Assembly (NCBI GenBank): GCA_023383795.1 | Contig: JAHDYJ010000002.1 | Span: 1-64,000 of the forward strand | DNA: 64,000 bases | Direction of reading: 5' to 3' | Origin: Burkholderiales bacterium | Lineage (GTDB): Bacteria > Pseudomonadota > Gammaproteobacteria > Burkholderiales > SG8-39 | Made by a program: the position numbers and the translations under genes | In this document: positions 30,876 through 40,083 of the stretch, piece by piece | Layout: each line of letters begins with the position of its first letter | Numbering within the stretch: the stretch's first letter is position 1 | The notes under the pieces: model-generated | What the model was told of the DNA's origin: nothing | Databases searched by the model: none | What the model saw: the letters and a program-made list of their open reading frames with translations, nothing else

Positions 30876-31873
30876 CGGCGAGCAGCGAGCCCCAGCCCTG
30901 CCAGACTCAGCAGCAGCAGGCTCAGCGAGGACGGTTCCGGCACCGCGGCGGTCAGGAACGGCGTGACGTCGGCGAACGTGTCGCCCCAGCGCAGCTCGTC
31001 GAACGCGCCGGCAGTGTGACCGGAGCCGGAGAACGTGAATTGGCTGATGGCGCTGTGATGCGAGAGGAACAGATCCGAGGCGTCGATCGAGATCGACGCC
31101 GCCGGGATGTAATTGCCTTCAATCGAATCCGTCGGGTCGAGGTACACCGTGATGCGATCGTCATCGGCCGTCGTGGCCAGGGGATCGACCGCGTCGGCCG
31201 GGTTGAACTCGAACTTCATCACGACGAGGTGCACGCCGGCAAGCGCATCGAGCGTCAGCACGCCGCCGTTCAGCGCCTCCGACTGGGTTCCGCTCGGTGT
31301 CGTCGCCGCCAGGGTCAGCACGTTGACGCCGGCAAAGTGGTTGACGGACAGATCGACCGCAAGGAAGGAATCCCCGATCCCGCCGTTCCACATCTCGTAG
31401 CCGCGCTTTCCGAAATCCGTCGGGCTATCGGTACCTTGCGTGCCGAAATCGATCAGAAAGCTCTGGTAGATCGTACGCGCGTCACGCCCGCCGCCCAGCC
31501 CGCCTGCGATCTCGCGCCCGTTGCGTCCGAACGTGCAGCAACTGAACTCGAGCGTTTCCCTGATCTGGCCGCCGCTGTTCGGGAACAGCGGGTAGACGAG
31601 ACTGCCGATGTCCTTCACCGCCTGCGCGTCCCCGCCGCTCTGCACCCAGCCGCCGGCGTAGAACGCGGTCGGGCCCGTGGCCGGATTCTGACCGCCGAGG
31701 ACGTTGGTGCCGGTGCTGTCGTCACCGGCCGTGTAATCCGCCGGCCCTGCGCCGATCGTGAACCCGTCGTAGACCAGCAGGGCTGCACTGACGGGAGTTG
31801 CGGTCTGGGCGACGATGAGCGCTGCCGCTCCGGCCAGGACGACGAGTCGACTCGAGGAAAACGCTCGCGACAT
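30833..31873 (-). CDS. PEP-CTERM sorting-domain secreted protein
   Basis: A 346-aa exported protein. A signal peptide covers about 1-30 (VVLAGAAALIVAQTATPVSA). A beta-rich body contains an unusual CCTFGRNGRE stretch. The C-terminus has VPEPSSLSLLLLSLAGLGLA followed by arginines, the PEP-CTERM signal recognised by an exosortase. It is likely surface-exposed or released and linked to exopolysaccharide or biofilm; the body is not recognised beyond a lectin-like beta character. GGGAGG precedes the ATG at 31873. The last 14 codons lie within repeat copy B. No exosortase gene is in this window. Confidence 0.9.
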   Translation of the reverse strand: MSRAFSSSRLVVLAGAAALIVAQTATPVSAALLVYDGFTIGAGPADYTAGDDSTGTNVLGGQNPATGPTAFYAGGWVQSGGDAQAVKDIGSLVYPLFPNSGGQIRETLEFSCCTFGRNGREIAGGLGGGRDARTIYQSFLIDFGTQGTDSPTDFGKRGYEMWNGGIGDSFLAVDLSVNHFAGVNVLTLAATTPSGTQSEALNGGVLTLDALAGVHLVVMKFEFNPADAVDPLATTADDDRITVYLDPTDSIEGNYIPAASISIDASDLFLSHHSAISQFTFSGSGHTAGAFDELRWGDTFADVTPFLTAAVPEPSSLSLLLLSLAGLGLAARRALRPRAGHPSARR

Positions 31874-32757
31874 TTCAAAGACCTCCCTTTTGGTTAGTTG
31901 AATTGAACAACCGGCAGACAGACTGTTGCGTTTGCGGGCGCCGCGAACCCTTCGCGGCCGCCTCGCAGGGAGGCCGGGTGGCGACAGCCGACGCGTGGCG
32001 GGTCGATCGAGGCCTGTGGCCGCGCCGCAAATTGCGCGTCGATGTGCGAAAGCGCGCGCAACCCGGCGCGGTCCGCCCGTCGGCATGGCCATGGGCCGGG
32101 CGCGATTTCGGCTCGTCGCACCCGCACTCGAGCAGCGCGCATGCGACCGCGGGCGGGCGCGAGCCGTGGCTCGCGCGCCCCCGCCCCGAGACACAGGCCC
32201 CGGTTTCGATTGAGGATCGCCCGCGCCGCGCTCGCCCACGCCTGTCGCCTTCTTGTTGTTCATGGTCTTGAGCAGGCGACCGCCTGCCATGCGTGGTCGT
32301 CGGCCCGACCCGTCGGGCCACCGTCGCATCGCTGAGGCCGCCCGGTCGGGTCGAGAACTCGAACGCGTGATTGCCGTGGTTGTGATTATTGGGTCGCTGC
32401 CGGGCCTTGCAGTCCTTCGCTTCCCCCTTGCAGACCACGCATGCATGAAGCGAGCCAACTGCGAAACAGCACCAGCGTTCAATGAGTTGGGCGCAAGCGC
32501 TGACAGTCTCGCCACGCTCTGTAAGGCATGCCGACGCCCGAGACGGCAACCCTTCGCGCCCGCACTTCGGTCCGGCGGCGGGGGAAGGACCCGCACGATC
32601 GTTCGAGCCGACGCAGATCAGCCAGCCCTCAGGCGCCGCTCTCCGGCGGCAACGTCGCTCAGACGATGCGCTCCGCGGGGGCGATCCGGCGCAAGGCAAG
32701 ACCCGAACGATGCGGCTGCGCCAACATCAAGCGGCAGCATCGGGCAGTCTCCCGTCA
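31874..32757. other. 884-bp stretch without a recognised gene
   Basis: Upstream leader of the PEP-CTERM gene plus unassigned sequence. Frames that stay open on either strand have no ribosome site, are Arg/Ser/Pro-rich and look like high-GC artefacts. Small palindromes are present (GCAGGCG/CGCCTGC near 32273-32288). The stretch 32380-32480 is less GC-rich and could hold the PEP-CTERM promoter or a small RNA, but I cannot identify either. Confidence 0.5.
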
Positions 32758-33099
32758 TCACCCCGGCATCGGCCGCCGCAGCTGCTTCAGCCGCATTCGC
32801 GCGGCCGCCAGGATCTCCGCAACCTCGGCGAGCGCCGGGGGAACCTTGCCGATGGTGCGCAGCGATTCGACGTAGCCGGACACGGTCGCATGGAGCACCT
32901 CGAGGTCCGCGCTCGTGCGCACGCGCGAGGCCGCCGAAAGAAACGGCATCAGCGCCTCGCCCACGTCGTCGGCCGCCCCGAATCCGCGCGGATGCTCGTC
33001 GGCGATGCGGCGCACGTACTGCTCGACGAGCGCCGCGACCTGCCGCTCGGTGCGCGCGTTCATGAGCTCCGTGTAGAGGCTGCCCTGCGCCATGTCCAT
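32758..33099 (-). CDS. Hypothetical helical protein
   Basis: A 113-aa protein beginning MDMAQGSLYTELMNARTERQ. It is predicted mostly helical, with heptad-like regions (TERQVAALVEQYVRRIADE; LAEVAEILAAARMRLKQLRR). Strong third-position GC and smooth codon use support coding. A second ATG two codons later is possible; no clear ribosome site is visible. It is divergent from the metallophosphoesterase gene at 33301. I recognise no family. Confidence 0.6.
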   Translation of the reverse strand: MDMAQGSLYTELMNARTERQVAALVEQYVRRIADEHPRGFGAADDVGEALMPFLSAASRVRTSADLEVLHATVSGYVESLRTIGKVPPALAEVAEILAAARMRLKQLRRPMPG

Positions 33100-33300
33100 G
33101 CTCGTTTGACGGGAAAGCTACCAACACGGCAGGCCGCCGGCCCCCATTCGTCGCGACGGCGTGCAATTGTTCACGCGCCTGCCGAAGCGCCGACACGCCC
33201 GGGATCGCACGCCGCCCTGCCGACGCGGCCCGCGCGTACGTGCGAGAATCGCCGAGTGCGGTCCGCGACCCGGGCCGCGCCCCGAGTCGAGCCGTCCGCG

Positions 33301-34083
33301 GTGCGCATTCACGTTCTCTCCGACCTGCACCTCGAGGTCACGCCGTTCGCGCCGCCCGAGACGGATGCGGATGTCGTGGTCCTCGCCGGCGACATCCACA
33401 ACGGATCCGGGGGGCTCGAATGGGCCGCGCGCACCTTTCGCGGCAGGCGCGTGGTCTACGTGCCGGGGAACCACGAGTACTACGATCGTGAGCTGCTCGC
33501 GACCGCGGAAGCGCTCGCCGCCGACGCGGCGCGGCTCGGCGTCACCCTGCTGGACACGGCCGCCGCGGTCATCGACGGCGTGCGCTTCGTCGGTGCCACG
33601 CTGTGGACCGACTTCTGCCTGGACGGCGCCGAGCGGCGCGGGGAAGTGATGGCGCTCTCGCTCCCGTACATCGTCGACTTCCGCGCGATCCGCTACGGCG
33701 ACGGCCCTTTCACGCCGGAGGCCTCGGTCGACCTGCATGTCGCCGCGCGTGCATGGCTGGAGGCCGAGCTCGCCAGGCCGTTCGCCGGCACCACCGTGGT
33801 CGTCACGCACCACGCGCCGCATCCGGGGAGCGTGCACGCGCGCTTCGCGAACCACCCGGCGAACGGCGGCTTCGTGTCGAACCTCGCGGCGCTGATGGGA
33901 GGCCCGGCGCTCTGGATCCACGGGCACACCCACAATTCGTTCGACTACCGGGTCGCCGGCACGCGGGTCGTCTGCAATCCGCGCGGCTACGTGCTGGTCA
34001 AGCCGGCCCCGGATCCCGGCGCCCCGCCGCGGGTCAAGGCCGAGAACGCGGAGTTCGACCCGGGTCTGACGGTCGCGATCTGA
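33301..34083 (+). CDS. Metallophosphoesterase
   Basis: A calcineurin-like phosphoesterase; 260 aa. The five metal-site motifs are in order: D8 and H10 in VLSDLHLEV, GDIHNG, GNHEYYD, THHAPHP and GHTHNS. The substrate (nucleotide, lipid-linked or other phosphoester) cannot be told from sequence. There is no signal peptide, so it is cytoplasmic. The start is GTG at 33301, placing the first strand at the N-terminus; the open frame upstream lacks resemblance to anything. The large DUF748 gene follows on the same strand. Confidence 0.9.
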   Translation: MRIHVLSDLHLEVTPFAPPETDADVVVLAGDIHNGSGGLEWAARTFRGRRVVYVPGNHEYYDRELLATAEALAADAARLGVTLLDTAAAVIDGVRFVGATLWTDFCLDGAERRGEVMALSLPYIVDFRAIRYGDGPFTPEASVDLHVAARAWLEAELARPFAGTTVVVTHHAPHPGSVHARFANHPANGGFVSNLAALMGGPALWIHGHTHNSFDYRVAGTRVVCNPRGYVLVKPAPDPGAPPRVKAENAEFDPGLTVAI

Positions 34084-34224
34084 GGCGCGGGCGCGCGGCG
34101 CGCGCCGATTTCACAGATCCGCCCGGGGCTGCTACTCTTTGTGCCTCGTGGCCGCGGCAGGTCGGCGCGCTGCCGGCGCGAAGCGCGGCTTCCGCAACCG
34201 CTTCCGGATCCGATTCCCTGAGTC

Positions 34225-37200
34225 ATGGCTCGCGGGCCCATCGATCTCGGCGTCGCCGCGCGCACGGCCGTCCGCAGCCGCCGCCTGCGCAAGACGGCAT
34301 GGTGGATCCTCGGCATCGTGGCGTTCATCGCCGTCGCGGGCTTTCTCGTCGCGCCGCCTATCGTCAAGTCGCTGGCCGAGAAGCGGCTCACGGCGCTGCT
34401 CGGCCGCGAAGTCACGATCGAGCGCGTCGCGATCAACCCGTTCGTGCTGTCGGCGAAGGTCGCCGGGCTCGCCGTCAAGCCGCGCGCGGCGGACGCCCCG
34501 GACAGCGGACCCCTCTTCGCATTCGAGGAACTGTACGCCCGGCTCTCGTACGCCAGCATCGCGCGCTTCGCGCCGGTGATCGGCGAGATCCGGCTGGTGC
34601 GTCCGGAGCTTCACCTGGTGCGCCGCACGGACCGCTCGTACAACGTGCAGGACCTGATCGATGCGCTGCTCGGCGGTCCGCCCGCGGAGGAAGGTCCGCC
34701 GGCGCGCTACTCGGTGAACAACGCCCAGCTGATCGACGGGCGCGTGACGCTCGACGACCGGCCGGAGCAGAAGCGGCACGAGGTGACCGGCATCAATCTC
34801 AACGTCCCGGCCCTGTCCAGCCTCGACGTCCACGTCGATCGGTTCGTCGAGCCGAAGCTCGAGGCGGTGATCAACGGCCACCCGCTGCGCGTCGTCGGCG
34901 AGACGAAGCCGTTCCAGGACTCGCTCGAGACGCGCCTGAGCGCCGATCTCTCCGACGTCGACTTGCCCCGCTACCTCGACTACTCGCCGGTCGAGCTCGC
35001 CTTCACGCTGCCCTCCGGCCGGCTCGACGCGACGATCGAGCTCGCCTTCGTGCAGGCGCCCGGGAAAGGTGCGTCGCTGACGGTGCGCGGCGACGCGTGG
35101 GCGCGCGAGCTCGCGCTCGCCGACCGGGCCGGCCGCGAGGTGCTCGGGTTCCGGCAGCTGCACGTGCGCGTGCGCAGCCTGGACGCGTTCGGGCGCAAGG
35201 CGGTCGTCGAGCGCGTGGCGCTCGACGGCCCGCGGCTCGACGTCGAGCGCGCCAAGGACGGCCGGCTCAACCTGCTCGCGCTCCTGCCGCGCGGCGACGC
35301 CGCCGCCGCGCCCGCCGATGCGCCGCCGTTCGCATTCGAGATCGCCGAGGTCGCGGTGACCGACGGCGCGGCCACCGTCGCCGATCTCGCGCCCGAGCCG
35401 CCGTTCCGGCGCGCGATCCGCGACCTCCGGATCCAGGCGAAGGACCTGAGCAACGCGCCGGATCGGAAGGCGACCGTCGAGATCCAGTTCGACTCCACGC
35501 CCGGTCCGGCAGCAAGGGCCGGCAACGCGGCGGGTGCGGAGGGCGGCCGCGAGCCGGCCCGCTTCGTGCTTGCGGGGGAGGTCGGCCTCGTGCCCGGCAC
35601 GGCGTCGGGAACGATCGAGCTCACCAACCTGCAGCTCGCCTCGCTGCATCCGTATTTCGCGGCGGCCGTCGACGGGCAGATCCGCAGCGGCCGCGCCGAT
35701 GCGAGCGCGCGCTTCGATCTCTCGGTCAGCGACGGCGAGGCGGCCGGCCGCATCGGCGGGATCACCGTGACGCTGAGCGACGTCGCGCTGCACCAGTCCG
35801 ACGCCAAGACACCGATGCTGCGACTCGCCTCGGCGAGCGTCACCGACGGCGAAGCCGATCTCGCGGCGCGCACGATCGTGCTCGGACAGGTCAAGCTCGA
35901 CCAGCCCGCAGTCCGGATCGCGCGCGAGCCCGACGGGAGGGTCGACGCGCAGCGCATCCTGCGCGCCGTCGAGGCCGGCGACGGCGCGGCCGCGCCGGCC
36001 GCGGGACCGGACGAGGCACCCTGGACGGCGGAGATCCGCAAGCTCGCGGTCGACGCGGGCAGCGTCGCATTCGAGGACCGGAGCGTGCGCCCGGCGGTGA
36101 AGGTCACGGTCGGCGCGCTGAGCGTGGACGCCGAGGGCATCAGCACGGCGAAGGGGGCGCAGGGCACCGGAAGCGTGCGCGCCCGGATCAACCGCTCGGG
36201 CACCCTCGCGGTGAAGGGCGAGTTCTCGCGCGCGCTCAGCGCGAAGCTCGCGCTCGACCTGCGCAACCTCGACCTCGCGCCGTTCGAGGCCTACGTCAAG
36301 CCGCACGTGGCCATCGACATCCCGCGCGGCCGGCTCTCGGCGCGGGGCACGGTCGAGGTCGACGCGGCCGATGCGCCCAAGGCCGCCTATCGCGGCGACC
36401 TCGCCCTGCAGGATGTCGCCGTCGCCGCGGAGGGCGCCGAGGGGGAGCTCCTGCGCTGGGAGTCGCTGCGGCTCGCCGGCATCGGCGCCGCCACGCAACC
36501 GCTCCGCGTCGACATCGAAGAGGTCGCGCTCGAGCGCTTCTTCAGCCGGCTGGTGCTCGACGCCTCCGGCGAGCTCAACCTGCAGCGCCTCGCGCGCGGC
36601 CGCGCGGGGGCCACGGCGCCGGCCGCGAAGCCCGCCGCGCAGCCGGCGGCCGCGCGCACGTCGGACCAGGTCGCCGCCGCGCAGGCCTCGCTCGCTGAGG
36701 CGCGGCAGGCGGTGGACTGGCTGCGCGTGGGCCGCGTGCGGCTCGCCGACGGCAACGTCGATTTCAGCGACTTCTTCGTGAAGCCGAACTACTCGGCGAA
36801 CCTGACCGATCTCGAGGGCACCGTATCGACGCTGACGTTCGAGCAGCCGGGCGAGCTCGCGCTGCGCGGCCGCCTGGACCGCACCGCGCCGCTCGAGATC
36901 TCCGGCCGCATCAACCCGCTCGCGGCGGACCTGCTGCTCGACCTCAAGGCCGCCGCGCGCGACATCGAGCTCTCCCCGCTCACGCCCTACTCCGTCCGCT
37001 ATCTCGGCTACGGCATCGAGAAGGGCAAGCTCTCGGTGAACGTCGAGTATCTCGTCGAGAACCGCAAGCTGAGCGCGAAGAACAACATCCGCCTCGACCA
37101 GCTCACCTTCGGCGAGAAGGTGGAGAGCCCGGACGCGACCGACCTGCCGGTGCTGATGGCGGTGTCGCTCCTCAAGGACAAGCAGGGCGTGATCGACGTC

Positions 37201-37902
37201 GATCTGCCGATCGGCGGCTCGCTGGACGACCCCGAGTTCAGCGTCGGCGGGATCGTGCTGCGGGTGATCTTCAACATCATCGCCAAGGCCGTGACCGCGC
37301 CCTTCGCGCTGCTCGGATCGATCGCCGGCGGCGCGGAGCTCGACCACGTCGATTTCGCGCCCGGACGCGCGGCGCTCGATGCGCAGGCGAGGGACAAGCT
37401 CGCCAAGCTCGCGCAGGCGCTCGACGCGCGCCCCGCGCTGAAGCTGGACATCGTCGGCCGCGCGGATCCGGCGGTCGACCGCGAGGGTCTGAAGCGCGCC
37501 GCGCTCGAGCGGGCCGTGAAGCAGGAGAAGTACGAGTCGCTGCGGGGCGGCGAAGGCGCGCCCAAGTCGGTCGACGCGGTGACGATCGACCCGAAGGAAT
37601 ACCCGGCGCTGCTCGAGCGCGCCTACGCCGATGCGGACATCCCGGACAAGCCGCGCAACATCCTCGGGTTCGCGAAGGACATTCCGGTCGCCGAGATGGA
37701 GAACCTGATGCTCGCGGCGGCGCCTGCCGACGACGAGGCGCTGCGCCGCCTCGCGGCCGAGCGCGCGCAGGCGGCCAGGAACCATCTCGTCGAGGAAGGC
37801 AGGATCGCCGCCGAGCGGCTGTTCCTGGTCGCGCCCCGCGTCGCGCCCGCCGACGCGAAGGAGAAGGACGGCGGCGCCCGGATCGACTTCGCGCTCAAGT
37901 AG
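34225..37902 (+). CDS. Large DUF748 / AsmA-like envelope protein with OmpA-like C-terminus
   Basis: A 1225-aa protein with one N-terminal membrane helix (about 24-46, TAWWILGIVAFIAVAGFLVA). A very long periplasmic beta-rich body of DUF748/AsmA-like repeats follows. A C-terminal domain (DHVDFAPGRAALDAQARDKL) resembles the OmpA-type start but lacks the usual peptidoglycan-binding HTD pattern (it has GRADPA). AsmA-like bridges are implicated in moving lipids between membranes; that role is inferred here. An Ala/Pro linker lies near 805. It is a single uninterrupted frame with strong codon bias. Confidence 0.88.
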   Translation: MARGPIDLGVAARTAVRSRRLRKTAWWILGIVAFIAVAGFLVAPPIVKSLAEKRLTALLGREVTIERVAINPFVLSAKVAGLAVKPRAADAPDSGPLFAFEELYARLSYASIARFAPVIGEIRLVRPELHLVRRTDRSYNVQDLIDALLGGPPAEEGPPARYSVNNAQLIDGRVTLDDRPEQKRHEVTGINLNVPALSSLDVHVDRFVEPKLEAVINGHPLRVVGETKPFQDSLETRLSADLSDVDLPRYLDYSPVELAFTLPSGRLDATIELAFVQAPGKGASLTVRGDAWARELALADRAGREVLGFRQLHVRVRSLDAFGRKAVVERVALDGPRLDVERAKDGRLNLLALLPRGDAAAAPADAPPFAFEIAEVAVTDGAATVADLAPEPPFRRAIRDLRIQAKDLSNAPDRKATVEIQFDSTPGPAARAGNAAGAEGGREPARFVLAGEVGLVPGTASGTIELTNLQLASLHPYFAAAVDGQIRSGRADASARFDLSVSDGEAAGRIGGITVTLSDVALHQSDAKTPMLRLASASVTDGEADLAARTIVLGQVKLDQPAVRIAREPDGRVDAQRILRAVEAGDGAAAPAAGPDEAPWTAEIRKLAVDAGSVAFEDRSVRPAVKVTVGALSVDAEGISTAKGAQGTGSVRARINRSGTLAVKGEFSRALSAKLALDLRNLDLAPFEAYVKPHVAIDIPRGRLSARGTVEVDAADAPKAAYRGDLALQDVAVAAEGAEGELLRWESLRLAGIGAATQPLRVDIEEVALERFFSRLVLDASGELNLQRLARGRAGATAPAAKPAAQPAAARTSDQVAAAQASLAEARQAVDWLRVGRVRLADGNVDFSDFFVKPNYSANLTDLEGTVSTLTFEQPGELALRGRLDRTAPLEISGRINPLAADLLLDLKAAARDIELSPLTPYSVRYLGYGIEKGKLSVNVEYLVENRKLSAKNNIRLDQLTFGEKVESPDATDLPVLMAVSLLKDKQGVIDVDLPIGGSLDDPEFSVGGIVLRVIFNIIAKAVTAPFALLGSIAGGAELDHVDFAPGRAALDAQARDKLAKLAQALDARPALKLDIVGRADPAVDREGLKRAALERAVKQEKYESLRGGEGAPKSVDAVTIDPKEYPALLERAYADADIPDKPRNILGFAKDIPVAEMENLMLAAAPADDEALRRLAAERAQAARNHLVEEGRIAAERLFLVAPRVAPADAKEKDGGARIDFALK

Positions 37903-38043
37903 CGCGCATCGCGCCGTGCACCGGCGTTTCGTCGGTGAAACGCGGCAGGACCGCCCGCGGGCCGCTTGACGCAGATCATGGGTGCCACGCGCCGCCGCGG
38001 TCAGCATATGCGTGTCGCCGCAAGGGCACGAAGGGGCACGCAG

Positions 38044-38619
38044 ATGCACAAGTCGCTGGCCGTCATTCGCGAGGAGCACCGGGCGCTCGCCGGCGTGCTG
38101 CACGGGCTGCAGTACCTCGCCCGGCAGATTGCCGAGCGCAAGCGCGCGGCCGACTTCAGGCTGCTGCGCGCGATGGTCGACTACATCCTCGCGTTCCCGG
38201 TCCGCCTCCATCACCCGAAGGAGGACCAGCACCTCTTCAGCACGCTGCGGGCGCGCGACCCCGGCGTCGTTCCCGTGCTCGCCGAGCTCGAGGCCGAGCA
38301 CGTCCGCGACCGCGAGTACGCGCGCGAGCTGCAGGAGGCGCTCGGGCGGTTCGAGCGCGCCGCGGACGCGTTCCCCGCGTTCGCGGCAGCGCTCGACCGC
38401 TACGCGGCGCTCCAGTGGGCGCACATGCGCAAGGAGGAGGACGTCGTCCTGCCCGCGGCCGAGCGCGCGCTGCGCCCCGACGACTGGGCGGCGATCGACG
38501 CCGCCTTCGCCTCCAACCGCGATCCGCTCGCCGGGATCGACGTGAGCGAGGAGTTCCGCGAGCTCTTCGCCCGGATCATGGCGGCGGCGCCCGCCCCGAT
38601 CGGGAACGCGCCGTCCTGA
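38044..38619 (+). CDS. Hemerythrin-like (HHE) domain protein
   Basis: A 191-aa four-helix protein. Candidate di-iron ligands are in REEHRALAGVLHGLQ, RLHHPKEDQHLFSTL, LEAEHVRDREYARELQ and WAHMRKEEDVVLPAAE. Bacterial HHE proteins sense or buffer oxygen, NO or iron. The ATG at 38044 has AAGGGG upstream and fits the family start; 26 codons more are open to 37966 but are Arg-rich and unlikely. It stands alone between the DUF748 gene and the catabolic operon. Confidence 0.88.
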   Translation: MHKSLAVIREEHRALAGVLHGLQYLARQIAERKRAADFRLLRAMVDYILAFPVRLHHPKEDQHLFSTLRARDPGVVPVLAELEAEHVRDREYARELQEALGRFERAADAFPAFAAALDRYAALQWAHMRKEEDVVLPAAERALRPDDWAAIDAAFASNRDPLAGIDVSEEFRELFARIMAAAPAPIGNAPS

Positions 38620-38750
38620 GCGCGCGCGGCGTCACGCTCCGATAGCCGCTCCCCGCCCGGCCGCTGCGAGTGCGGCCGGGATCTCATCGGTCCGCCCCGA
38701 AGTCTCCCGCAGGCGCCACCGGGGCGCCCGGCTGCTCGTGCTCGTCGGAC

Positions 38751-38779
38751 TTGACACGGCCCCGCTTCCGGGTTAACTT
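38751..38779 (+). promoter_or_regulatory. Promoter of the catabolic cluster
   Basis: A perfect -35 TTGACA (38751-38756), a spacer of exactly 17 bases and -10 TAACTT (38774-38779) lie 92 bases before the Rieske ferredoxin ATG. This is the best sigma70-type promoter in the region, suggesting that transcription of the cluster starts here. An IclR regulator inside the cluster could act on it. Confidence 0.7.
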
Positions 38780-38871
38780 GTTTCGCAGATGGAATAACGT
38801 TTCACTAATAAAACACCGCATGAAGCGTGCAGCCCGCGATCCGGGCTGTCGATCCGCGACGAGGAGCGTGA

Positions 38872-39186
38872 ATGTCTGCAACCTGGCACCCGGCCGGCAG
38901 CCTGGCCGAGCTCACCGAGGACCAGCCGCTGACGGCGAGCGTCGCGGGCAAGGAGATCGGCGTCTACAAGGTCGCCGGCGCGTACTACGCGCTGGAGGAC
39001 GTCTGTCCGCACGCCCATGCGCTCCTCTCGCAGGGATTCGTCGAGGGCGACGAGATCGAGTGCCCGCTGCACGGCGCGAAGTTCCACATCCCGACCGGCA
39101 GGTGCACGAAGGAGCCGGGCGGGCGCGATCTCCGGTCCTATCCGGTCCGCGTGGAGGGAGACACCGTACTCGTCGCTCTGGACTGA
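38872..39186 (+). CDS. Rieske-type [2Fe-2S] ferredoxin
   Basis: A 104-aa soluble Rieske protein. The cluster ligands are in DVCPHAHALLSQG (C-x-H) and ECPLHGAKFHIPTG (C-x-x-H). There is no membrane segment, so it is a ferredoxin of an oxygenase system, not a cytochrome bc1 subunit. It likely passes electrons from the FAD reductase at 51274 to the oxygenase at 42290. A GAGGAG ribosome site lies before the ATG. It is first gene of the cluster. Confidence 0.93.
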   Translation: MSATWHPAGSLAELTEDQPLTASVAGKEIGVYKVAGAYYALEDVCPHAHALLSQGFVEGDEIECPLHGAKFHIPTGRCTKEPGGRDLRSYPVRVEGDTVLVALD

Positions 39187-39255
39187 GCCGTTCCGGCGCG
39201 CCCGCCGCCCGCCGGAAGAACCGCGTAGCCGCACAACAGGTTGGAGGAGCCTGCA

Positions 39256-40047
39256 ATGCCCGAGGCCCGCATCGAGTTCCGCAACGTGACCAAGCGCTTT
39301 CCGGCCAAGGGGCGCGGCGAGCCGGACGTCCTCGCGGTGCGCAACGTGACGATCTCGATCGCCGACGGCGAGGTCGTCGCGCTGATCGGCCCGAGCGGCT
39401 GCGGCAAATCGACGCTGCTCAACATGGGCTCCGGCCTCTACCTGCCGACCGAGGGCACGGTCGAGGTGGACGGCACCCGCGTGGACGGGCCGAACCGGCA
39501 CGTGGCCTTCATGCTGCAGAAGGACCTCCTCCTGCCGTGGCGCTCGATCCGCGAGAACGCCGAGCTCGGGCTCGAGATCCGCGGCGCGCCGGCGGCCGAG
39601 CGCCGCGAGCGCGCGATGTCGCTGCTCGCGAAGTGCCACCTCTCCGGCTTCGAGCATCACTATCCGCACCAGCTCTCCGGCGGCATGCGCCAGCGGGCGG
39701 CGCTCGCGCGCACGCTCGCGGTCGACCCCGCGGTGCTGCTGATGGACGAGCCGTTCTCGGCGCTCGACGCGCAGACCAAGATGGTGCTGCAGCAGGATCT
39801 CGCCGAGACGCTCGCCGCCGAGCGCAAGACGGCGCTGCTGATCACGCACGACCTGGTCGAGTCGATCGCGCTCTCCGACCGCGTGTACGTCATGAGCGAG
39901 CGGCCCGGGACGATCATCGAGGAGATCGTCATCGAGATTCCCGGACGCGAGGACCCGATGCGGCGCCGGCGCGACCCGCGCGTCGGCGCCTACGTGGCCG
40001 AGCTCATGTCGCTGCTGCACGTCGGCGAGCGCAAGGAAGCCGCGTAG
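39256..40047 (+). CDS. ABC transporter ATPase, NitT/TauT (SsuB-like) family
   Basis: The ATP-binding subunit of an importer; 263 aa. Walker A GPSGCGKST is at 45-53, the Q-loop near Q88, the signature LSGGMRQRAALART at 140-153, Walker B LLMDEPFSALD at 161-171, and the H-loop in LITHDLVES. It resembles ATPases of nitrate, taurine and sulfonate importers, a class that in catabolic clusters often imports aromatic acids. The ATG at 39256 follows GGAGGAG. It is followed by its binding protein and permease. Confidence 0.93.
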   Translation: MPEARIEFRNVTKRFPAKGRGEPDVLAVRNVTISIADGEVVALIGPSGCGKSTLLNMGSGLYLPTEGTVEVDGTRVDGPNRHVAFMLQKDLLLPWRSIRENAELGLEIRGAPAAERRERAMSLLAKCHLSGFEHHYPHQLSGGMRQRAALARTLAVDPAVLLMDEPFSALDAQTKMVLQQDLAETLAAERKTALLITHDLVESIALSDRVYVMSERPGTIIEEIVIEIPGREDPMRRRRDPRVGAYVAELMSLLHVGERKEAA

Positions 40048-40083
40048 CGGCGCCGCATCAGAACTTTCCACCGGAGGATGACC

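Noticed and set aside
31875-32699. Possible 274-codon minus-strand gene upstream of the PEP-CTERM gene
   Set aside because: No ribosome site, erratic composition (clusters of Arg, Cys, His) and no recognised motif; listed as a gene-free stretch.
34132-38424. 1430-codon minus-strand frame opposite the DUF748 gene
   Set aside because: The plus-strand protein has a signal anchor, sensible domains and codon bias; the antisense product is an Arg/Asp/Leu-rich artefact.
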